This document shows, piece by piece, positions 13,200 to 25,300 of a stretch of DNA of 64,000 nt. Source of the DNA: Haematobia irritans. Its lineage: Eukaryota; Arthropoda; Insecta; Diptera; Muscidae. The notes beneath the pieces are model-generated. The model made no database searches. It saw only the letters and a program-made list of their open reading frames with translations, and was not told the origin of the DNA. Position 1 is the stretch's first letter; each line of letters begins with the position of its first letter. The position numbers were made by a program, and so were the translations under genes. The stretch is taken from assembly GCF_050003625.1 (NCBI RefSeq), contig NC_134397.1, positions 192,407,063 to 192,471,062 on the forward strand, read 5' to 3'.

Positions 13200-14573
13200 A
13201 ATTAAAGTCCTTTTCGCTCTAGGACGCTTAGTTTAGGAGATATGGGCAAAAGAAGTTTTTCATATAAAAATTGCAATTTTTTTAGGTTTTGGGTGGATTT
13301 TTCAATTTTTTGGGGGTGGTCACGAATTAAAGTCCTTTTCGCTCTAGGACGCTTAGTTTAGGAGATATGGGCAAAATAAATTTTTCATATAAAAATTTAA
13401 TTTTTTTAGGTTTTGGGTGGATTTTTCAATTTTTTGGGGATGGTCACGAATTAAAGTCCTTTTAGCTCTAGGACGCTTAGTTTAGGAGATACGGGCAAAT
13501 GAAGTTTTTGATATAAAAATTTCAATTTTTTTAGGTTTTGGGTGGATTTTTCAATTTTTTGGGGGTGGTCACGAATTAAAGTCCTTTTCGCTCTAGGACG
13601 CTTAGTTTAGGAGATATGGGCAAAAGAAGTTTTTCATATAAAAATTTCAATTTTTTTAGGTTTTGGGTGGATTTTTCAATTTTTTTGGGGTGGTCAGGAA
13701 TTAAAGTCCTTTTCGCTCTAGGACGCATATTTAAGGAGATATGGGCAAAAGAAGTTTTTCATATAAAAATTTCAATTTTTTTAGATTTTGGGTGGATTTT
13801 TCAATTTTTTGGGGGTGGTCACGAATTAAAGTCCTTTTCGCTCTAGGACGCATATTTAAGGAGATATGGGCAAAAGAAGTTTTTCATATAAAAATTTCAA
13901 TTTTTTTAGGTTTTGGGTGGATTTTTAAATTTTTTGGGGGTGGTCACGAATTAAAGTCCTTTTCGCTCTAGGACGCTTAGTTTAGGAGATATGGGCAAAA
14001 GAAGTTTTTCATATAAAAATTGCAATTTTTTTAGGTTTTGGGTGGATTTTTCAATTTTTTGGGGGTAGTCACGAATTAAAGTCCTTTTCGCTCTAGGACG
14101 CTTAGTTTAGGAGATATGGGCAAAAGAAGTTTTTCATATAAAAATTTCAATTTTTTTAGGTTTTGGGTGGATTTTTCAATTTTTTTGGGGTGGTCAGGAA
14201 TTAAAGTCCTTTTCGCTCTAGGACGCATATTTAAGGAGATATGGGCAAAAGAAGTTTTTCATATAAAAATTTCAATTTTTTTAGATTTTGGGTGGATTTT
14301 TCAATTTTTTGGGGGTGGTCACGAATTAAAGTCCTTTTCGCTCTAGGACGCATATTTAAGGAGATATGGGCAAAAGAAGTTTTTCATATAAAAATTTAAA
14401 TTTTTTTAGGTTTTGGGTGGATTTTTCAATTTTTTGGGGGTGGTCTCGAATTAAAGTTCTTTTCGCTCTAGAACGCATATTTAAGGAGATATGGGCAAAA
14501 TAAGTTTTTCATATAAAAATTGCAATTTTGTTAGGTTTTGGGTGGATTTTTAAATTTTTTGGGGATGGTCACG
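13200..14573 (+). repeat. Eleven-monomer tandem duplication in unit B, first copy
   Basis: The monomer series 13200-14573 is repeated at 14574-15947 with an offset of 1,374 bp. It includes the unusual TACGGGCAAATGAAG monomer (near 13490 and 14864), the GGGGGTAGTCAC monomer (near 14065 and 15439) and the AAAGTTCTTTTCG monomer (near 14455 and 15829). Units A and C hold this series once. Edges are approximate to about one monomer. Confidence 0.82.
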
Positions 14574-15947
14574 AATTAAAGTCCTTTTCGCTCTAGGACG
14601 CTTAGTTTAGGAGATATGGGCAAAAGAAGTTTTTCATATAAAAATTGCAATTTTTTTAGGTTTTGGGTGGATTTTTCAATTTTTTGGGGGTGGTCACGAA
14701 TTAAAGTCCTTTTCGCTCTAGGACGCTTAGTTTAGGAGATATGGGCAAAATAAATTTTTCATATAAAAATTTAATTTTTTTAGGTTTTGGGTGGATTTTT
14801 CAATTTTTTGGGGATGGTCACGAATTAAAGTCCTTTTAGCTCTAGGACGCTTAGTTTAGGAGATACGGGCAAATGAAGTTTTTGATATAAAAATTTCAAT
14901 TTTTTTAGGTTTTGGGTGGATTTTTCAATTTTTTGGGGGTGGTCACGAATTAAAGTCCTTTTCGCTCTAGGACGCTTAGTTTAGGAGATATGGGCAAAAG
15001 AAGTTTTTCATATAAAAATTTCAATTTTTTTAGGTTTTGGGTGGATTTTTCAATTTTTTTGGGGTGGTCAGGAATTAAAGTCCTTTTCGCTCTAGGACGC
15101 ATATTTAAGGAGATATGGGCAAAAGAAGTTTTTCATATAAAAATTTCAATTTTTTTAGATTTTGGGTGGATTTTTCAATTTTTTGGGGGTGGTCACGAAT
15201 TAAAGTCCTTTTCGCTCTAGGACGCATATTTAAGGAGATATGGGCAAAAGAAGTTTTTCATATAAAAATTTCAATTTTTTTAGGTTTTGGGTGGATTTTT
15301 AAATTTTTTGGGGGTGGTCACGAATTAAAGTCCTTTTCGCTCTAGGACGCTTAGTTTAGGAGATATGGGCAAAAGAAGTTTTTCATATAAAAATTGCAAT
15401 TTTTTTAGGTTTTGGGTGGATTTTTCAATTTTTTGGGGGTAGTCACGAATTAAAGTCCTTTTCGCTCTAGGACGCTTAGTTTAGGAGATATGGGCAAAAG
15501 AAGTTTTTCATATAAAAATTTCAATTTTTTTAGGTTTTGGGTGGATTTTTCAATTTTTTTGGGGTGGTCAGGAATTAAAGTCCTTTTCGCTCTAGGACGC
15601 ATATTTAAGGAGATATGGGCAAAAGAAGTTTTTCATATAAAAATTTCAATTTTTTTAGATTTTGGGTGGATTTTTCAATTTTTTGGGGGTGGTCACGAAT
15701 TAAAGTCCTTTTCGCTCTAGGACGCATATTTAAGGAGATATGGGCAAAAGAAGTTTTTCATATAAAAATTTAAATTTTTTTAGGTTTTGGGTGGATTTTT
15801 CAATTTTTTGGGGGTGGTCTCGAATTAAAGTTCTTTTCGCTCTAGAACGCATATTTAAGGAGATATGGGCAAAATAAGTTTTTCATATAAAAATTGCAAT
15901 TTTGTTAGGTTTTGGGTGGATTTTTAAATTTTTTGGGGATGGTCACG
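14574..15947 (+). repeat. Eleven-monomer tandem duplication in unit B, second copy
   Basis: Second copy of the 1,374-bp block (see 13200-14573). By eye the copies are nearly identical, which fits a recent unequal exchange in register with the 125-bp monomer (11 x 125 = 1,375). Confidence 0.82.
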
Positions 15948-18900
15948 AATTAAAGTCCTTTTCGCTCTAGGACGCATATTTAAGGAGATATGGGCAAAAG
16001 AGGTTTTCATATAAAAATTTAAATTTTTTTAGGTTTTGGGTGGATTTTTCAATTTTTTGGGGGTGGTCACGAATTAAAGTCCTTTTCGCTCTAGGACGCT
16101 TAGTTTAGGAGATATGGGCAAAAGAAGTTTTTCATATAAAAATTTCAATTTTTTAGGTTTTGGGTGGATTTTTCAATTTTTTGGGGGTGGTCACGAATTA
16201 AAGTCCTTTTCGCTCTAGGACGCTTAGTTTAGGAGATATGGGCAAAAGAAGTTTTTCATATAAAAATTTCAATTTTTTTAGGTTTTGGGTGGATTTTTCA
16301 ATTTTTTGGGGGTGGTCACGAATTAAAGTCCTTTTCGCTCTAGGACGCTTAGTTTAGGAGATATGGGCAAAATAAGTTTTTCATATAAAAATTGCAATTT
16401 TTTTAAGTTTTGGGTGGATTTTTCAATTTTTTGGGGGTGGTCACGAATTAAAGTCCTTTTCGCTCTAGGACGCTTAGTTTAGGAGATATGGGCAAAAGAA
16501 GTTTTTCATATAAAAATTTCAATTTTTTTAGGTTTTGGGTGGATTTTTCAATTTTTTTGGGGTGGTCAGGAATTAAAGTCCTTTTCGCTGTAGGACGCAT
16601 ATTTAAGGAGATATGGGCAAAAGAAGTTTTTCATATAAAAATTTCAATTTTTTTAGATTTTGGGTGGATTTTTAAATTTTTTGGGGGTGGTCATGAATTA
16701 AAGTCCTTTTCGCTCTAGGACGCATATTTAAGGAGATATGGGCAAAAGAAGTTTTTCATATAAAAATTTCAATTTTTTTAGGTTTTGGGTGGATTTTTCA
16801 ATTTTTTGGGGGTGGTCACGAATTAAAGTCCTTTTCGCTCTAGGACGCTTAGTTTAGGAGATATGGGCAAAAGAAGTTTTTCATATAAAAATTTAAATTT
16901 TTTTAGGTTTTGGGTGGATTTTTCAATTTTTTGGGGGTGGTCACGAATTAAAGTCCTTTTCGCTCTAGGACGCATATTTGAGGAGATATGGGCAAAATAA
17001 ATTTTTCATATAAAAATTTAAATTTTTTTAGGTTTTGGGTGGATTTTTCAATTTTTTGGGGGTGGTCACGAATTAAAGTCCTTTTCGCTCTAGGACGCTT
17101 AGTTTCGGAGATATGGGCAAAAGAAGTTTTTCATATAAAAATTTCAATTTTTTTAGGTTTTGGGTGGATTTTTCAATTTTTTTGGGGTGGTCAGGAATTA
17201 AAGTGCTTTTCGCTCTAGGACGCATATTTAAGGTGATATGGGCAAAAGAAGTTTTTCATATAAAAATTTAAATTTTTTTAGATTTTGGGTGGATTTTTCA
17301 ATTTTTTGGGGGTGGTCACGAATTAAAGTCCTTTTCGCTCTAGGACGCATATTTAAGGAGATATGGGCAAAAGAAGTTTTTCATATAAAAATTTCAATTT
17401 TTTTAGGTTTTGGGTGGATTTTTCAATTTTTTGGGGGTGGTCACGAATTAAAGTCCTTTTCGCTCTAGGACGCTTAGTTTAGGAGATATGGGCAAAAGAA
17501 GTTTTTCATATAAAAATTTCAATTTTTTTAGGTTTTGGGTGGATTTTTCAATTTTTTGGGGGTGGTCACGAATTAAAGTCCTTTTCGCTCTAGGACGCTT
17601 AGTTTAGGAGATATGGGCAAAAGAAGTTTTTCATATAAAAATTGCAATTTTTTTAGGTTTTGGGTGGATTTTTCAATTTTTTGGGGGTGGTCACGAATTA
17701 AAGTCCTTTTCGCTCTAGGACGTATATTTAAGGAGATATGGGCAAAAGAAGTTTTTCATATCAAAATTTCAATTTTTTTAGGTTTTGGGTGGATTTTTCA
17801 ATTTTTTGGGGGTGGTCAGGAATTAAGGTCCTTTTCGCTCTAGAACGCATATTTAAGGAGATATGGGCAAAAGAAGTTTTTCATATAAAAATTTCAATTT
17901 TTTTAGATTTTGGGTGGATTTTTCAATTTTTTGGGGGTGGTCACGAATTAAAGTCCTTTTCGCTCTAGGACGCATATTGAAGGAGATATGGGCAAAAGAA
18001 GTTTTTCATATAAAAATTTCAATTTTTTTAGGTTTTGGGTGGATTTTTCAATTTTTTGGGGGTGGTCTCGAATTAAAGTCCTTTTCGCTCTAGAACGCAT
18101 ATTTAAGGAGATATGGGCAAAATAAGTTTTTCATATAAAAATTGCAATTTTGTTAGGTTTTGGGTGGATTTTTAAATTTTTTGGGGATGGTCACGAATTA
18201 AAGTCCTTTTCGCTCTAGGACGCATATTTAAGGAGATATGGGCAAAAGAGGTTTTCATATAAAAATTTAAATTTTTTTAGGTTTTGGGTGGATTTTTCAA
18301 TTTTTTGAAAAGGAGATATGGGCAAAAGAAGTTTTTCATATAAAAATTTCAATTTTTTTAGATTTTGGGTGGATTTTTCAATTTTTTGGGGGTGGTCACG
18401 AATTAAAGTGCTTTTCGCTCTAGGACGCATATTGAAGGAGATATGGGCAAAAGAAGTTTTTCATATAAAAATTTCAATTTTTTTAGGTTTTGGGTGGATT
18501 TTTCAATTTTTTGGGGGTGGTCTCGAATTAAAGTCCTTTTCGCTCTAGAACGCATATTTAAGGAGATATGGGCAAAATAAGTTTTTCATATAAAAATTGC
18601 AATTTTGTTAGGTTTTGGGTGGATTTTTACATTTTTTGGGGATGGTCACGAATTAAAGTCCTTTTCGCTCTAGGACGCATATTTAAGGAGATATGGGCAA
18701 AAGAGGTTTTCATATAAAAATTTAAATTTTTTTAGGTTTTGGGTGGATTTTTCAATTTTTTGGGGGTGGTCACGAATTAAAGTCCTTTTCGCTCTAGGAC
18801 GCTTAGTTTAGGAGATATGGGCAAAAGAAGTTTTTCATATAAAAATTTCAATTTTTTTAGGTTTTGGGTGGATTTTTCAATTTTTTGGGGGTGGTCACGA

Positions 18901-21900
18901 ATTAAAGTCCTTTTCGCTCTAGGACGCTTAGTTTAGGAGATATGGGCAAAAGAAGTTTCTCATATAAAAATTGCAATTTTTTTAGGTTTTGGGTGGATTT
19001 TTCAATTTTTTGGGGGTGGTCACGAATTATAGTCCTTTTCGCTCTAGGACGCATATTTGAGGAGATATGGGCAAAATAAATTTTTCATATAAAAATTTAA
19101 ATTTTTTAGGTTTTGGGTGGATTTTTCAATTTTTTGGGGATGGTCACGAATTAAAGTCCTTTTAGCTCTAGGACGCTTAGTTTAGGAGATACGGGCAAAA
19201 GAAGTTTTTGATATAAAAATTTCAATTTTTTTAGGTTTTGGGTGGATTTTTCAATTTTTTGGGGGTGGTCACGAATTAAAGTCCTTTTCGCTCTAGGACG
19301 CTTAGTTTAGGAGATATGGGCAAAAGAAGTTTTTCATATAAAAATTTTAATTTTTTTAGGTTTTGGGTGGATTTTTCAATTTTTTTGGGGGTGGTCAGGA
19401 ATTAAAGTCCTTTTCGCTCTAGGACGCATATTTAAGGAGATATGGGCAAAAGAAGTTTTTCATATAAAAATTTCAATTCTTTTAGATTTTGGGTGGATTT
19501 TTCAATTTTTTGGGGGTGGTCACGAATTAAAGTCCTTTTCGCTCTAGGACGCATATTGAAGGAGATATGGGCAAAAGAAGTTTTTCATATAAAAATTTCA
19601 ATTTTTTTAGGTTTTGGGTGGATTTTTCAATTTTTTGGGGGTGGTCTCGAATTAAAGTCCTTTTCGCTCTAGAACGCATATTTAAGGAGATATGGGCAAA
19701 ATAAGTTTTTCATATAAAAATTGCAATTTTGTTAGGTTTTGGGTGGATTTTTAAATTTTTTGGGGATGGTCACGAATTAAAGTCCTTTTCGCTCTAGGAC
19801 GCATATTTAAGGAGATATGGGCAAAAGAGGTTTTCATATAAAAATTTAAATTTTTTTAGGTTTTGGGTGGATTTTTCAATTTTTTGGGGGTGGTCACGAA
19901 TTAAAGTCCTTTTCGCTCTAGGACGCTTAGTTTAGGAGATATGGGCAAAAGAAGTTTTTCATATAAAAATTGCATTTTTTTTAGGTTTTGGGTGGATTTT
20001 TCAATTTTTTGGGGGTGGTCACGAATTAAAGTCCTTTTCGCTCTAGGACGCTTAGTTTAGGAGATATGGGCAAAAGAAGTTTCTCATATAAAAATTGCAA
20101 TTTTTTTAGGTTTTGGGTGGATTTTTCAATTTTTTGGGGGTGGTCACGAATTATAGTCCTTTTCGCTCTAGGACGCATATTTGAGGAGATATGGGCAAAA
20201 TAAATTTTTCATATAAAAATTTAAATTTTTTTAGGTTTTGGGTGGATTTTTCAATTTTTTGGGGATGGTCACGAATTAAAGTCCTTTTCGCTCTAGGACG
20301 CTTAGTTTAGGAGATACGGGCAAAAGAAGTTTTTGATATAAAAATTTCAATTTTTTTAGGTTTTGGGTGGATTTTTCAATTTTTTGGGGGTGGTCACGAA
20401 TTAAAGTCCTTTTCGCTCTAGGACGCTTAGTTTAGGAGATACGGGCAAAAGAAGTTTTTGATATAAAAATTTCAATTTTTTTAGGTTTTGGGTGGATTTT
20501 TCAATTTTTTGGGGGTGGTCACGAATTAAAGTCCTTTTCGCTCTAGGACGCTTAGTTTAGGAGATATGGGCAAAAGAAGTTTTTCATATAAAAATTTCAA
20601 TTTTTTTAGGTTTTGGGTGGATTTTGCAATTTTTTTGGGGTGGTCAGGAATTAAAGTCCTTTTCGCTCTAGGACGCATATTTAAGGAGATATGGGCAAAA
20701 GAAGTTTTTCATATAAAAATTTCAATTTTTTTAGATTTTGGGTGGATTTTTCAATTTTTTGGGGGTGGTCACGAATTAAAGTCCTTTTCGCTCTAGGACG
20801 CTTAGTTTAGGAGATATGGGCAAAAGAAGTTTTTCATATAAAAATTTCAATTTTTTTAGGTTTTGGGTGGATTTTTCAATTTTTTGGGGGTGGTCACGAA
20901 TTAAAGTCCTTTTCGCTCTAGGACGCATATTTGAGGAGATATGGGCAAAATAAATTTTTCATATAAAAATTTAAATTTTTTTAGGTTTTGGGTGGATTTT
21001 TCAATTTTTTGGGGGTGGTCACGAATTAAAGTCCTTTTCGCTCTAGGACGCTTAGTTTAGGAGATATGGGCAAAAGAAGTTTTTGATATAAAAATTTAAA
21101 TTTTTTTAGGTTTTGGGTGGATTTTTCAATTTTTTGGGGGTGGTCACGAATTAAAGTCCTTTTCGCTCTAGGACGCTTAGTTTGGGAGATATGGGCAAAA
21201 GAAGTTTTTCATATAAAAATTTCAATTTTTTTAGGTTTTGGGTGGATTTTTCAATTTTTTTGGGGTGGTCAGGAATTAAAGTCCTTTTCGCTCTAGGACG
21301 CATATTTAAGGTGATATGGGCAAAAGAAGTTTTTCATATAAAAATTTAAATTTTTTTAGATTTTGGGTGGATTTTTCAATTTTTTGGGGGTGGTCACGAA
21401 TTAAAGTCCTTTTCGCTCTAGGACGCATATTTAAGGAGATATGGGCAAAAGAAGTTTTTCATATAAAAATTTCAATTTTTTTTAGGTTCTGGGTGGATTT
21501 TTCAATTTTTTGGGGGTGGTCACGAATTAAAGTCCTTTTCGCTCTAGGACGCTTAGTTTAGGAGATATGGGCAAAAGAAGTTTTTCATATAAAAATTTCA
21601 ATTTTTTTAGGTTTTGGGTGGATTTTTCAATTTTTTGGGGGTAGTCACGAATTAAAGTCCTTTTCGCTCTAGGACGCTTAGTTTAGGAGATATAGGCAAA
21701 AGAAGTTTTTCATATAAAAATTTCAATTTTTTTAGTTTTTGGGTTGATTTTTCAATTTTTTGGGGTGGTCAGGAATTAAAGTCCTTTTCGCTCTAGGACG
21801 CATATTTAAGGAGATATGGGCAAAAGAAGTTTTTCATATAAAAATTTCAATTTTTTTTAGATTTTGGGTGGATTTTTCAATTTTTTGGGGGTGGTCACGA

Positions 21901-22308
21901 ATTAAAGTCCTTTTCGCTCTAGGACGCATATTTAAGGAGATATGGGCAAAAGAAGTTTTTCATATAAAAATTGCATTTTTTTTAGGTTTTGGGTGGATTT
22001 TTCAATTTTTTGGGGGTGGTCACGAATTAAAGTCCTTTTCGCTCTAGGACGCTTAGTTTAGGAGATATGGGCAAAAGAGGTTTTCATATAAAAATTTAAA
22101 TTTTTTTAGGTTTTGGGTGGATTTTTCAATTTTTTTGGGGGTGGTCACGAATTATAGTCCTTTTCGCTCTAGGACGCATATTTGAGGAGATATGGGCAAA
22201 AGAAGTTTTTCATATAAAAATTTAAATTTTTTTAGGTTTTGGGTGGATTTTTCAATTTTTTGGGGGTGGTCTCGAATTAAAGTCCTTTTCGCTCTAGGAC
22301 GCTTAGTT

Positions 22309-25300
22309 TAGGAGATATGGGCAAAAGAAGTTTTTCATATAAAAATTTCAATTTTTTTAGGTTTTGGGTGGATTTTTCAATTTTTTTGGGGGTGGTCACG
22401 AATTATAGTCCTTTTCGCTCTAGGACGCATATTTGAGGAGATATGGGCAAAATAAATTTTTCATATAAAAATTTAATTTTTTTTAGGTTTTGGGTGGATT
22501 TTTCAATTTTTTGGGGATGGTCACGAATTAAAGTCCTTTTAGCTCTAGGACGCTTAGTTTAGGAGATACGGGCAAAAGAAGTTTTTGATATAAAAATTTA
22601 AATTTTTTTAGGTTTTGGGTGGATTTTTCAATTTTTTGGGGGTGGTCAGGAATTAAAGTCCTTTTCGCTCTAGGACGCATATTTAAGGAGATATGGGCAA
22701 AAGAAGTTTTTCATATAAAAATTTCAATTTTTTTAGATTTTGGGTGGATTTTTCAATTTTTTGGGGGTGGTCACGAATTAAAGTCCTTTTCGCTCTAGGA
22801 CGCATATTTAAGGAGATATGGGCAAAAGAAGTTTTTCATATAAAAATTTAAATTTTTTTAGGTTTTGGGTGGATTTTTCAATTTTTTGGGGGTGGTCTCG
22901 AATTAAAGTCCTTTTCGCTCTAGAACGCATATTTAAGGAGATATGGGCAAAATAAGTTTTTCATATAAAAATTGCAATTTTGTTAGGTTTTGGGTGGATT
23001 TTTAAATTTTTTGGGGATGGTCACGAATTAAAGTCCTTTTCGCTCTAGGACGCATATTTAAGGAGATATGGGCAAAAGAGGTTTTCATATAAAAATTTAA
23101 ATTCTTTTAGGTTTTGGGTGGATTTTTCAATTTTTTGGGGGTGGTCACGAATTAAAGTCCTTTTCGCTCTAGGACGCTTAGTTTAGGAGATATGGGCAAA
23201 AGAAGTTTTTCATATAAAAATTTCAATTTTTTTAGGTTTTGGGTGGATTTTTCAATTTTTTTGGGGTGGTCAGGAATTAAAGTCCTTTTCGCTTTAGGAC
23301 GCATATTTAAGGAGATATGGGCAAAAGAAGTTTTTCATATAAAAATTTCAATTTTTTAGATTTTGGGTGGATTTTTCAATTTTTTGGGGGTGGTCACGAA
23401 TTAAAGTCCTTTTCGCTCTAGGACGCATATTTAAGGAGATATGGGCAAAAGAAGTTTTTCATATAAAAATTTCAATTTTTTTAGGTTTTGGGTGGATTTT
23501 TCAATTTTTTGGGGGTGGTCTCGAATTAAAGTCCTTTTCGCTCTAGGACGCTTAGTTTAGGAGATATGGGCAAAAGAAGTTTTTCATATAAAAATTGCAA
23601 TTTTTTTAGGTTTTGGGTGGATTTTTCAATTTTTTGGGGGTGGTCACGAATTAAAGTCCTTTTCGCTCTAGGACGCTTAGTTTAGGAGATATGGGCAAAA
23701 TAAATTTTTCATATAAAAATTTAATTTTTTTAGGTTTTGGGTGGATTTTTCAATTTTTTGGGGATGGTCACGAATTAAAGTCCTTTTAGCTCTAGGACGC
23801 TTAGTTTAGGAGATACGGGCAAATGAAGTTTTTGATATAAAAATTTCAATTTTTTTAGGTTTTGGGTGGATTTTTCAGTTTTTTGGGGGTGGTCACGAAT
23901 TAAAGTCCTTTTCGCTCTAGGACGCTTAGTTTAGGAGATATGGGCAAAAGAAGTTTTTCATATAAAAATTTCAATTTTTTTAGGTTTTGGGTGGATTTTT
24001 CAATTTTTTTGGGGTGGTCAGGAATTAAAGTCCTTTTCGCTCTAGGACGCATATTTAAGGAGATATGGGCAAAAGAAGTTTTTCATATAAAAATTTCAAT
24101 TTTTTTAGATTTTGGGTGGATTTTTCAATTTTTTGGGGGTGGTCACGAATTAAAGTCCTTTTCGCTCTAGGACGCATATTTAAGGAGATATGGGCAAAAG
24201 AAGTTTTTCATATAAAAATTTCAATTTTTTTAGGTTTTGGGTGGATTTTTAAATTTTTTGGGGGTGGTCACGAATTAAAGTCCTTTTCGCTCTAGGACGC
24301 TTAGTTTAGGAGATATGGGCAAAAGAAGTTTTTCATATAAAAATTGCAATTTTTTTAGGTTTTGGGTGGATTTTTCAATTTTTTGGGGGTAGTCACGAAT
24401 TAAAGTCCTTTTCGCTCTAGGACGCTTAGTTTAGGAGATATGGGCAAAAGAAGTTTTTCATATAAAAATTTCAATTTTTTTAGGTTTTGGGTGGATTTTT
24501 CAATTTTTTTGGGGTGGTCAGGAATTAAAGTCCTTTTCGCTCTAGGACGCATATTTAAGGAGATATGGGCAAAAGAAGTTTTTCATATAAAAATTTCAAT
24601 TTTTTTAGATTTTGGGTGGATTTTTCAATTTTTTGGGGGTGGTCACGAATTAAAGTCCTTTTCGCTCTAGGACGCATATTTAAGGAGATATGGGCAAAAG
24701 AAGTTTTTCATATAAAAATTTAAATTTTTTTAGGTTTTGGGTGGATTTTTCAATTTTTTGGGGGTGGTCTCGAATTAAAGTTCTTTTCGCTCTAGAACGC
24801 ATATTTAAGGAGATATGGGCAAAATAAGTTTTTCATATAAAAATTGCAATTTTGTTAGGTTTTGGGTGGATTTTTAAATTTTTTGGGGATGGTCACGAAT
24901 TAAAGTCCTTTTCGCTCTAGGACGCATATTTAAGGAGATATGGGCAAAAGAGGTTTTCATATAAAAATTTAAATTTTTTTAGGTTTTGGGTGGATTTTTC
25001 AATTTTTTGGGGGTGGTCACGAATTAAAGTCCTTTTCGCTCTAGGACGCTTAGTTTAGGAGATATGGGCAAAAGAAGTTTTTCATATAAAAATTTAAATT
25101 TTTTAGGTTTTGGGTGGATTTTTCAATTTTTTGGGGGTGGTCACGAATTAAAGTCCTTTTCGCTCTAGGACGCTTAGTTTAGGAGATATGGGCAAAAGAA
25201 GTTTTTCATATAAAAATTTCAATTTTTTTAGGTTTTGGGTGGATTTTTCAATTTTTTGGGGGTGGTCACGAATTAAAGTCCTTTTCGCTCTAGGACGCTT

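Larger units (their letters stand above)
12483..22308 (+). repeat. Higher-order repeat unit B (~9.83 kb, rearranged)
   Basis: Same monomer order as unit A, but with three net length changes. About 494 bp (four monomers) present in A around 4065-4560 is missing near 13145. A 1,374-bp block (eleven monomers) is tandemly duplicated. One monomer is lost between 17238 and 17613. The A-to-B offset therefore steps 9,073, 8,575, 9,949 and 9,825 bp along the unit. The unit also has a small sequence scar near 21735-21746, where TTTAGGTTTTGGGTGG has become TTTAGTTTTTGGGTTG. Confidence 0.88.
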
